From assembly GCA_003489345.1 (NCBI GenBank), contig DNIT01000218.1:39476-44637 (forward strand): a DNA stretch of 5,162 nt. The letters are read 5' to 3'. The number at the start of each line of letters is the position of its first letter. The first letter of the stretch is position 1. The position numbers and the translations under genes are program-made. The stretch is from Pelotomaculum sp. (GTDB lineage Bacteria > Bacillota > Desulfotomaculia > Desulfotomaculales > Pelotomaculaceae). The notes under the pieces are model-generated. The model ran no database searches. It saw only the letters and a list, made by a program, of their open reading frames with translations, and was not told the origin of the DNA. Shown piece by piece: positions 1 to 5,162 of this stretch.

Positions 1-589
1 GCAGGCCGAACATAAACAGGCGATAAAGCGGCAGATGGTATTGGTTTGGTTTCATGTAGCTTGAAGCCGGTCTCCCGGTCAGATAATACACCTCAAGGGC
101 ACGAATAACCCTCCTGGTATCCCTGGGGTGGAGCTTAGCGGCTGCCTCGGGGTCAACTTCCGACAGGCGCCTGTGGAGTCTGTCGTACCCATCTTGTTCT
201 GCTTCCATCAAGAGACGTTCCCTTAACGCCGGCGCACTACCGGTGGCGCCAAATTCATAAGGGTCAATCACAGCTTTTATATACAACCCGGTCCCGCCGA
301 CTAAGATTGGCAAATTGCCTCTAAGCAGAATTTCGGTAATTAGACGGCGGGCCTCTTTTTGGTAGAGCGCGGCGCTGTATTCCTGGTCTGGCTCCGTAAT
401 ATCAATCATATGGTGTGGAATGCCGCGTCTTTCCATCAGGGTAGGCTTGGCGGTGCCGATGTCCATACGGCGGTACAACAACATGGAGTCTGCTGAGATG
501 ATTTCTCCGCCGACTTGTTCAGCCACCAGGACACCAACCTCACTTTTCCCTGTAGCTGTAGGGCCTGTTATGACTATCAGGGGTTCCAT
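1..589 (-). CDS. miaA: tRNA dimethylallyltransferase MiaA (3' end cut by window edge)
   Basis: MiaA transfers a dimethylallyl group from DMAPP to N6 of adenosine 37 in tRNAs that read codons starting with U (i6A37), in the cytoplasm. I translated 196 residues from the ATG at 589-587; the frame stays open to the left edge. Visible motifs are the P-loop GPTATGKS (residues 9-16), SADSMLLYRRMDIGTAKP (32-49, with the family's catalytic Asp at 34), PHHMIDITEP (58-67), VGGTGLY (97-103) and the tRNA-binding-region motif HPRDTRRVIRALEVY (154-168). Family members are usually about 300 residues, so roughly 100 residues lie outside the window. The start is supported by GGAG six bases upstream and by the P-loop lying at the usual distance from the N-terminus. 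It begins 20 bases after the methyltransferase stop, so it is probably co-transcribed. The identification is secure; nothing looks broken in the visible part. Confidence 0.96.
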   Translation of the reverse strand, partial: MEPLIVITGPTATGKSEVGVLVAEQVGGEIISADSMLLYRRMDIGTAKPTLMERRGIPHHMIDITEPDQEYSAALYQKEARRLITEILLRGNLPILVGGTGLYIKAVIDPYEFGATGSAPALRERLLMEAEQDGYDRLHRRLSEVDPEAAAKLHPRDTRRVIRALEVYYLTGRPASSYMKPNQYHLPLYRLFMFGL

Positions 590-595
590 TGCATG

Positions 596-599
596 CTCC
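596..599 (-). promoter_or_regulatory. Ribosome binding site of miaA
   Basis: GGAG on the minus strand, six bases before the ATG at 589-587. It selects this ATG over the out-of-frame ATG at 594-592, which lies too close to the site. Confidence 0.6.
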
Positions 600-609
600 G
601 CTTTATCCT

Positions 610-1431
610 TCATCCAATACCCTGCCGATCCATTACACCATAAACCACGGGGGCATACCTTCCGCCACGGATTTCCTTGAAGCCCAAACGCTCGAATTCT
701 TTGCTCCACCGACGTTCTTTCATTACAACTCTTCTATTGCAGACCTTTAAGGCCAAGGCTATTGATTCACAATCAATAGGATCCGGATTGGCAATAGCTC
801 TCATGGCGTCCATGGCGGGGGATTTTTTTCTGGGTGTACGGAACATCGGGTCAAAATAGACGACGTCGTAACTTCGGGCCGGCAAGCCGGCCAGGTAATC
901 CTTGTGATGGGAATACGTCACCTCAACCCTCTGCATAGCCTGATTGATGTCTTCATTGCGGTAGGTTTTTAACCCATGCCCGACAATAGTCGCAATCAGG
1001 AGCGAGCTTTCTATCCCGGTGACCCTGCCGCTTGTACCGGATACATAGCTTGCTACGATGGCATCGGTACCCAGGCCCAGCGTGCAGTCCAGCAAGGTGT
1101 CCCCTGCGCCAAGCGACATCGCTTGTATCATTTGGTCAGTTTTCCCATTTTTTAACTCGTTTATGCGGAGCCTGGCAAGCCCAGGATGGAAAAAAAATTC
1201 TGAAATCCCGGTAAAAAAGCTGATTCTTTGCGCAGATACAACCATCATACCGATAACCCCGGTATTAGATATCATTGTTTCAATAGATAAATCATTTCTT
1301 GGTATGAATGGTACTGAGAGCTCGTCAGACAGCTTAGTTGCCAGAGAAACCTGAACCGGCGACGGGCGGTGGGAGGTTGTAACGGCAAAATACTGCTGGT
1401 TGTCGGTGATGCCTACGTGACAGCCCGTCAA
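610..1431 (-). CDS. Class I SAM-dependent methyltransferase, RsmJ-like
   Basis: A 273-residue protein starting at TTG (1431-1429) and ending with TGA. Motif I is LLDCTLGLGTDA (113-124), followed by an acidic residue in motif II position (E141). Motif IV is DVVYFDPMF (189-197), then RKKS (201-204) and VVMKER (235-240). The order and wording match my memory of RsmJ (YhiQ), the 16S rRNA m2G1516 methyltransferase of enterobacteria, which has a GLGRDA motif I, a VVYLDPMF followed by KKS, and a VVVKR strand. The N-terminal 100 residues also fit RsmJ loosely, including EFFFHPG near the SAM domain. The protein is diverged, so rRNA guanine methylation is an inference; another RNA or protein substrate is possible. 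The TTG start is chosen because AAGGAG lies eight bases upstream. It sits 35 bases after mutL and 20 bases before miaA, inside the same operon. Likely soluble, with no signal peptide or membrane segment. Confidence 0.82.
   Translation of the reverse strand: MTGCHVGITDNQQYFAVTTSHRPSPVQVSLATKLSDELSVPFIPRNDLSIETMISNTGVIGMMVVSAQRISFFTGISEFFFHPGLARLRINELKNGKTDQMIQAMSLGAGDTLLDCTLGLGTDAIVASYVSGTSGRVTGIESSLLIATIVGHGLKTYRNEDINQAMQRVEVTYSHHKDYLAGLPARSYDVVYFDPMFRTPRKKSPAMDAMRAIANPDPIDCESIALALKVCNRRVVMKERRWSKEFERLGFKEIRGGRYAPVVYGVMDRQGIG
759..779. repeat. Perfect 9-base inverted repeat with 3-base spacer inside the methyltransferase gene
   Basis: CTATTGATT, spacer CAC, AATCAATAG. It falls within codons for about residues 218-225 (IDCESIA). 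No T-run follows it on the minus strand, so it is not an intrinsic terminator. It may be chance or a weak mRNA hairpin. Confidence 0.6.
877..892. repeat. GC-rich 7-base inverted repeat (GGCCGGC-aa-GCCGGCC)
   Basis: A perfect inverted repeat with a 2-base spacer in the methyltransferase gene, over the codons for AGLPAR (181-186). As RNA it would form a six-pair GC stem with a four-base loop. No U-tract follows, and codon choice alone may explain it. Confidence 0.5.
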
Positions 1432-1439
1432 TGAATCTA

Positions 1440-1445
1440 CTCCTT
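1440..1445 (-). promoter_or_regulatory. Strong Shine-Dalgarno that fixes a TTG start for the methyltransferase
   Basis: AAGGAG on the minus strand, eight bases before TTG at 1431-1429. It decides the start: the next in-frame ATG (residue 53) would remove the conserved N-terminal region and has no comparable upstream site at this strength that I noticed. Confidence 0.75.
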
Positions 1446-1466
1446 ACATCAGAGGTTTCGCGGGGC

Positions 1467-3281
1467 TTACCTTTTAAAGCGTGTAGCCAGGTCCCGGTAG
1501 GTGATTTTAATTACGGCAGGTCTCCCGTGTGGGCAGGTAAAGGGGTTGGCCTTTCCGGAAAGGCTTCTAAGCAGCGCTTCCATGGCGGTCAAAGTAAGTT
1601 TTTCCCCTGATTTTACAGCGTTCTTGCACGCTAAGGAGGCAGCCAGCACATCAAAAAATTCAGTACGTGAGGAATCATTTCCTTTTTCCCTGAAATAATC
1701 CAGCAGGTCGAAAAATATTGTTTTCTCCTGTCCTGCCGGGAAGCGTGAGGGAACCCCCCGCAATAAAAAAGTGTTTCCTCCAAAGTGCTCTATGATAAAA
1801 CCTGCTTCAGTGAACCAAAGGATCCTTTCGGTGAGAAGAGCTGCTTCCCGATAGTCCAACTCCAGTGTTACCGGACCCAATAAACATTGGCTCTGAGCAG
1901 AGTTCTGCCCGGCCAAGAAATCTTCGTATAAAACCCTTTCGTGAGCGGCGTGCTGGTCAATGATGTAAAGGCCATCCTCCCCCGCTGCAAGAATATATAA
2001 GGGGGGCAGCTGGGCTAGGGGCTGCAACTCCGGGAAAGGAACAGCCTGGTTGTCGTAGCCTGCCGGTTCCTCTTCCGCGCCGGCGAATCGGCTTTCTGAC
2101 AGTTGACCATATGGCTGCGGCGTTGTTGACGTTACGTCCGGGCTGTTTTTACTCTCCGGTATAATCTGAGCGCCCGATTGTGATTGTACCAGCCCGCTGA
2201 ATCTTTCCTGCCGGATGGGCGTATCAAACTGGGGCATGACCAGTCCTGACTGGTACTTTCTATGGGTTGCTGAGGCTGCTGAAGGTATGATCGCTTTGGT
2301 CCTGAGTGCTTCAAGTAAAGCCCGTTTGACCAGCGCAGCCATTTTCCCCTCCTCCAGTAGGCGCACTTCCAGCTTGGCGGGGTGAACATTGACATCCAGA
2401 CGCTCCGGGGGAATGTCCAGCGACAGTATGACAACCGGCTTTCGCCCCTGTGGAAGCAAGGTCTGGTAAGCCGCCTCAACAGCTGCCGTAACCGGTGTGC
2501 AGCGCACATAGCGACCGTTGATAACGAGCGTAATATGGCTGCGGGTGCTGCGGCTAATACTGGGTTTTCCCACCAGGCCGCTAATCGCTATCCCCTCCTC
2601 TGTAAAATCAAGGGGTATCATTTCCCTGGCCATAGCTGCTCCGTAAACCGCTGTTGCGGCATCTGCCAGCCGGCCTGAACCAGCTGAATAAAACACATCC
2701 CTCCCCTTCGCTCTCATTTCGTAGCGTATATCAGGCCTGGCCAAGGCCAGGCGGGAAATCAGTTCTCCACAGAGGGAGGCTTCGGTGGCGGGGCTTTTCA
2801 TGGTTTTCCGCCTGGCCGGCGTATTATAAAAAAGTTCCTTTACAGTCACGCTGGTACCAGGGGGAGCCCCGGCCGGTGCCATGGCAACGAGAGCGCCGCC
2901 CTCAATCTGCGCCTGGGTGCCGGTCATCGCGTCATGCGTCCTGGTGGTAACCGTTAGCTTAGAGACTGCGGCGATGCTGGGCAGGGCTTCACCTCTAAAG
3001 CCCAGCGTACAGATACAGGCAAGATCGCCGGTTGAGGTGATTTTGCTGGTAGCGTGCCGCTGGAAGGCAAGTTCTAAATCCTCTTCTTCTATACCACAGC
3101 CGTCGTCAGAGACGGTTATCACCGAGAGACCGCCGTCCTCGATATCTATGGCTATACGGCGGGCTCCAGCGTCAATTGCATTTTCCACAAGTTCTTTTAC
3201 CACTGAAGAAGGACGCTCCACAACTTCTCCGGCAGCGATCTGATCCGCAGTATATTTATCTAGTACAATTATCCTGGCCAA
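1467..3281 (-). CDS. mutL: DNA mismatch repair protein MutL (endonuclease type)
   Basis: MutL links mismatch recognition by MutS to strand incision and excision. The 604-residue protein is full length. The N-terminal GHKL ATPase has ELVENAIDAGA (30-40, general base E30, Mg-binding N34), DDGCGI (59-64) and GFRGEAL (94-100). Next come FYNTPARR (151-158) and the transducer-domain motif DVNVHPAKLEVR (296-307). Residues about 331-425 form a Ser/Pro/Gln-rich linker. The C-terminal dimerisation and nuclease domain carries DQHAAHERVLYE (442-453), an exact fit to DQHA(X)2E(X)4E, plus ACKNAVK (551-557), CPHGRP (583-588) and the terminal FKR (602-604). These are the metal-site motifs of nicking MutL proteins such as that of Bacillus, and imply a MutH-independent pathway. 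QCLLGP (465-470) fits a sliding-clamp-binding pattern. The start is TTG with GGAGGAG six bases upstream. The gene follows the deacetylase by 16 bases; mutS is not adjacent. Confidence 0.98.
   Translation of the reverse strand: MARIIVLDKYTADQIAAGEVVERPSSVVKELVENAIDAGARRIAIDIEDGGLSVITVSDDGCGIEEEDLELAFQRHATSKITSTGDLACICTLGFRGEALPSIAAVSKLTVTTRTHDAMTGTQAQIEGGALVAMAPAGAPPGTSVTVKELFYNTPARRKTMKSPATEASLCGELISRLALARPDIRYEMRAKGRDVFYSAGSGRLADAATAVYGAAMAREMIPLDFTEEGIAISGLVGKPSISRSTRSHITLVINGRYVRCTPVTAAVEAAYQTLLPQGRKPVVILSLDIPPERLDVNVHPAKLEVRLLEEGKMAALVKRALLEALRTKAIIPSAASATHRKYQSGLVMPQFDTPIRQERFSGLVQSQSGAQIIPESKNSPDVTSTTPQPYGQLSESRFAGAEEEPAGYDNQAVPFPELQPLAQLPPLYILAAGEDGLYIIDQHAAHERVLYEDFLAGQNSAQSQCLLGPVTLELDYREAALLTERILWFTEAGFIIEHFGGNTFLLRGVPSRFPAGQEKTIFFDLLDYFREKGNDSSRTEFFDVLAASLACKNAVKSGEKLTLTAMEALLRSLSGKANPFTCPHGRPAVIKITYRDLATRFKR
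1549..1564. repeat. Perfect 16-base palindrome in the 3' part of mutL
   Basis: GCCTTTCCGGAAAGGC reads identically on both strands. It lies in codons for SGKAN (about 575-579), near the MutL C-terminus. Such a site could bind a dimeric protein or form a hairpin, but no second copy is seen, and it is not followed by a T-run on the minus strand. Confidence 0.55.
2735..2752. repeat. Perfect 8-base inverted repeat with 2-base spacer in mutL
   Basis: GCCTGGCC, spacer aa, GGCCAGGC, in the part of mutL encoding LALARPD (178-184). It is GC-rich and would fold tightly as RNA. It resembles the repeat at 877-892 in having an AA spacer. Likely codon-driven; no terminator tract follows. Confidence 0.5.
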
Positions 3282-3287
3282 GTTTTA

Positions 3288-3294
3288 CTCCTCC
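3288..3294 (-). promoter_or_regulatory. Strong Shine-Dalgarno that fixes a TTG start for mutL
   Basis: GGAGGAG on the minus strand, six bases before TTG at 3281-3279. It lies in the 16-base gap right after the deacetylase stop (TAG at 3300-3298), which favours co-transcription. The resulting N-terminus (MARIIVLDKYTADQIAAGEV) matches normal MutL length. Confidence 0.8.
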
Positions 3295-3297
3295 GTC

Positions 3298-4659
3298 CTA
3301 TGGACGCCATTCCTTACCCGCTTTCGTGTCGTAACCCAGAAGGTAATCTGAAGACTTATCCTGCAGATAAATATAGCTGTATCCAACTGATTTCTTTGCG
3401 CCGGTATACAAGTCGGCAGCCTCATTACGGCATTTGGAGCAGGCGCCGAAAGGCACCGAGAGGCACAGGACTTTATCAGCCCGGCCAAAACCGTGGGATA
3501 CCTCCGATTCAATGGATAAGTAACCGGTGCAGTTGCTGCAAATCCTAAGCTTTTCAAACTGGTGTTCTTCAATATAGTCGGTATCGTAAAAAATTAATTT
3601 TTCTCTCTCGTAATATCCGTTTACTGTTTTACCCCGGCCGGTTAAAGTGGTATCACGATTTTTCCAGTGCTTTAATAGTCCCTCCGCCAGCCTTTTTAAC
3701 TGTTCGGTCCGCTGGGAAGTATCCTTGAAACGGCCAGGCCAGAAGTCAGGTTCACGTACATTGCTGTAGTCAAGGCCGGCCAGAGACAGAATAATGGCCA
3801 TGTTCACGTAAGGGAGAGCGGTTTCGATGGCATAGCCTCCTTCCAGCACAGCCAGGTCCGGTCGAAGCTTTTCAGTAAGTCTGGCGTATCCCTGGGCGGT
3901 GATACGCATACTCCCGAGAGGGTCGGTATAGTGGTTGTCCTGTCCTGCCGAATTTACGATAAAGTCCGGTTTAAACTCCTCCAGGACCGGCAAAATAAGA
4001 TTGTCTACGATATAAAGCAGGCTGTCGTCAGTTGTACCCGGTGGTAGCGGGATATTGATCGTGCGGGCGAAGGCGCACGGACCGCCCAGTTCGTAGGTGA
4101 AACCAGTACCAGGGTACAACGTATGGCCGTCCTGATGAAAGGAAATAAAAAGCACATCCGGATCGTGCCAGAAAATATCCTGTGTTCCGTCCCCGTGGTG
4201 TACATCTGTATCAATAATGGCAACCCTTTTGATCCCGTGCCGGCTGCGCAGGTACTCGACCATAACCGCTTCGTTGTTAATATTACAGAATCCCCGGTTG
4301 CCGTGTACCACCCGCATGGCGTGATGGCCGGGGGGCCGGACCAGCGCAAAGCCGTTCTCAATAAGCCCGGCAACAATCTGGTCTGCCAGGGTGATGGCCG
4401 CGCCGGCCGCAATCAGGTGGGCCTCGGTGGTCTGTGATGCAACCTGGGGGACGCAGAAGTGGGTCCTGGCAATATCATGTACAGAAGCCAGTTGTGGTGT
4501 GAATTCAGCTATCTGTGGTAAGTCGACGAGCCCTTCCTCAAAAATTTGGTCACGGGTATAAAGGAGCCGCTCTTCCCGTTCCGGGTGGGTGGGGGAAATG
4601 GCCCAGTCAAAAGCAGGGAAAAAAATCAGCCCGGTCTGTTTACACCTGATCTTTCTCAC
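3298..4659 (-). CDS. Histone-deacetylase-family zinc amidohydrolase with C-terminal Cys4 tail
   Basis: A 453-residue protein. Residues about 9-300 are an HDAC/AcuC/acetylpolyamine-amidohydrolase domain that removes acyl groups from lysine or polyamine amines using an active-site metal. Motifs: HPEREER (25-31), RPPGHHA (108-114, His dyad 112-113), FCNINNEA (124-131), IDTDVHHGDGTQ (149-160, metal ligands D152 and H154), PGTG (183-186), NSAGQDNHYTDPLG (236-249, third ligand D241) and EGGY (273-276, catalytic Tyr). All catalytic residues are present, so it should be active; the substrate cannot be read from sequence. After a linker comes a tail with CSNC (374-377) and CSKC (407-410), a zinc-ribbon-like arrangement not found in simple AcuC proteins. 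The GTG start overlaps the upstream stop as GTGA. It is well placed because an in-frame TGA lies seven codons upstream and no other start lies before the first motifs. No signal peptide or membrane segment, so cytoplasmic. Confidence 0.92.
   Translation of the reverse strand: MRKIRCKQTGLIFFPAFDWAISPTHPEREERLLYTRDQIFEEGLVDLPQIAEFTPQLASVHDIARTHFCVPQVASQTTEAHLIAAGAAITLADQIVAGLIENGFALVRPPGHHAMRVVHGNRGFCNINNEAVMVEYLRSRHGIKRVAIIDTDVHHGDGTQDIFWHDPDVLFISFHQDGHTLYPGTGFTYELGGPCAFARTINIPLPPGTTDDSLLYIVDNLILPVLEEFKPDFIVNSAGQDNHYTDPLGSMRITAQGYARLTEKLRPDLAVLEGGYAIETALPYVNMAIILSLAGLDYSNVREPDFWPGRFKDTSQRTEQLKRLAEGLLKHWKNRDTTLTGRGKTVNGYYEREKLIFYDTDYIEEHQFEKLRICSNCTGYLSIESEVSHGFGRADKVLCLSVPFGACSKCRNEAADLYTGAKKSVGYSYIYLQDKSSDYLLGYDTKAGKEWRP
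3430..3540 (-). other. Zinc-ribbon-like Cys-X2-Cys ... Cys-X2-Cys segment in the deacetylase tail
   Basis: Within the deacetylase, C374/C377 and C407/C410 are separated by 29 residues, each pair followed by short polar or hydrophobic stretches. This spacing is typical of a four-cysteine zinc ribbon. A fifth cysteine (C399) lies between the pairs. Metal binding is inferred from spacing only; the role could be nucleic acid, protein partner or substrate recognition. Confidence 0.6.
4656..4659 (-). promoter_or_regulatory. GTGA stop-start overlap coupling the hydantoinase-like and deacetylase genes
   Basis: The minus-strand GTGA contains the deacetylase GTG start (4659-4657) and the TGA stop of the preceding gene (4658-4656). 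Such 4-base overlaps usually permit translational coupling by re-initiation. An AGGGGGG run eight bases upstream (4674-4668) can pair only imperfectly with the 16S anti-Shine-Dalgarno, which fits dependence on the upstream gene's translation. Confidence 0.75.
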
Positions 4660-5162
4660 TTTTCTTGCCCCCCTGCTTCAATTCTCCCCGTAATCCCTCT
4701 GGGTGTCTGTACTGTTACATCTATAAGTCTGCCCTTTGTTTGCCAGTCCCTGACCATATTGAAAACTTCCTGACGGGTTACCTCAAGTTGTTCCGGTTTA
4801 ACATCCAGCCCATGCCTTGCGGCCATCCGGAGTAAGTGCTCTTTGACAATATCCAAGGCCTGTTTTTCATTAAATTGCTTGCTGTCAATTCTCCCCTCGA
4901 AGCCTTCTTCCTGCAACAGATAACTGCCCCGCTCCGTATCAGCCCGCAGGCTGAGCTGCAGGGTGGTTTTAGCGACTGCCGCACCAACGGCGTTGGCAAC
5001 CGCAGCGTAGGGAGGGATGATCGAACGGCATCCCAACTTTTCCGCAATCCGGTCTACCAAACCGTTGGCCCCGCCCCCTACGCCAACAACAGTTGCAGGC
5101 CGCACCTTTTTCTTTTGCAGTATTTCCCATACCCGGTAGGCCGGTTCCAGTTCCCCCTCCTG
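4656..5162 (-). CDS. Hydantoinase/oxoprolinase (HyuA-type) family protein, C-terminal part (5' end cut by window edge)
   Basis: The frame is open from the right edge; 168 residues plus TGA are visible. An internal GTG at 5105 is not the true start, because the 19 codons before it (including ELEPAYRVWEIL) read as normal family sequence. GVGGGANG (27-34) followed by LVDRIAEKLGC and IIPPYAAVANAVGAAVA (48-64) is the C-terminal nucleotide-binding region of the actin-like HyuA/oxoprolinase fold, which normally reads GxGGxxxxxPxLAExLG then PPxAGVASAxGA. Family members use ATP to open cyclic amides (N-methylhydantoin, 5-oxoproline) or act in ketone carboxylases; the exact substrate cannot be told. 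After about residue 65 comes a roughly 100-residue tail with charged helices that I do not recognise as a separate domain. It ends in a 4-base overlap with the deacetylase gene, so the two are translated as a pair. Probably cytoplasmic. Confidence 0.82.
   Translation of the reverse strand, partial: QEGELEPAYRVWEILQKKKVRPATVVGVGGGANGLVDRIAEKLGCRSIIPPYAAVANAVGAAVAKTTLQLSLRADTERGSYLLQEEGFEGRIDSKQFNEKQALDIVKEHLLRMAARHGLDVKPEQLEVTRQEVFNMVRDWQTKGRLIDVTVQTPRGITGRIEAGGQEK

Noticed and set aside
420..680. An 86-residue plus-strand frame across the miaA start and the methyltransferase end
   Set aside because: It is antisense to the MiaA P-loop region and to the gene junction, with no motif to support it.
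877..892. GC-rich inverted repeat as an intrinsic terminator
   Set aside because: It is inside a conserved coding region and has no T-run on either side in the required position.
2881..3243. A 120-residue open frame on the plus strand opposite the 5' part of mutL
   Set aside because: It lies wholly opposite a well-conserved MutL ATPase domain, has no recognisable motif, and is explained by codon bias of the real gene.
4005..4412. A 135-residue minus-strand frame overlapping the deacetylase in another frame
   Set aside because: It is a shifted reading of the deacetylase coding sequence, rich in Arg, Trp and Ser as shadow frames often are.
4123..4437. A 104-residue plus-strand open frame opposite the deacetylase
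   Set aside because: It is antisense to the catalytic core of the deacetylase (His dyad and metal ligands) and has no family resemblance.
4667..4674. The run of six G at the gene junction as a programmed frameshift site fusing the hydantoinase-like protein and the deacetylase
   Set aside because: In the deacetylase frame a TGA lies just upstream of the run, but a shift at the run could technically enter that frame; the normal GTGA coupling and the HDAC-like N-terminus explain the junction more simply.
4656..5105. The hydantoinase-like gene as a short complete 149-residue protein starting at GTG 5105
   Set aside because: The frame continues to the right edge with family-like sequence (ELEPAYRVWEIL), and the GTG falls just before the nucleotide-binding motif, so this is a fragment of a longer gene.

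Overview
The window is gene-dense, and every gene I can support lies on the minus strand. I read it as an internal slice of one operon. In transcription order (right to left) it holds: the 3' part of a hydantoinase/oxoprolinase (HyuA-type) gene, a histone-deacetylase-family amidohydrolase with an unusual cysteine-containing tail, mutL, a class I SAM methyltransferase resembling RsmJ, and the 5' two-thirds of miaA. The junctions are a 4-base overlap (GTGA), then gaps of 16, 35 and 20 bases. No space is left for an independent terminator, and no RNA gene, mobile element or CRISPR array is visible. There is no gene-free stretch over 300 bases.

The likely host is a Gram-positive anaerobe of the Clostridia, perhaps of the Peptococcaceae/Desulfotomaculum-Pelotomaculum type. 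This is an inference from several signs. Purine-rich Shine-Dalgarno sequences precede mutL and the methyltransferase gene. TTG and GTG starts are frequent (mutL TTG, methyltransferase TTG, deacetylase GTG). Base composition is about half GC by eye. MutL is of the endonuclease type found in bacteria without MutH. I cannot name the species.

The right-hand part (about 3298-5162) looks metabolic or amide-hydrolytic: an ATP-dependent cyclic-amide hydrolase relative is translationally coupled to a zinc-dependent deacetylase. The left-hand part (1-3281) is the familiar mutL-miaA cluster (DNA mismatch repair plus tRNA i6A37 synthesis), with an RsmJ-like methyltransferase gene inserted between the two. 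In many bacteria hfq follows miaA; it would lie just beyond the left edge and is not seen here. mutS, often next to mutL, is not present in the 1.9 kb upstream of mutL in this window.

I see no clearly new system. The points most worth a second look are the Cys-X2-Cys/Cys-X2-Cys tail of the deacetylase, its coupling to the hydantoinase-like gene, and the RsmJ-like methyltransferase in the mutL-miaA gap.
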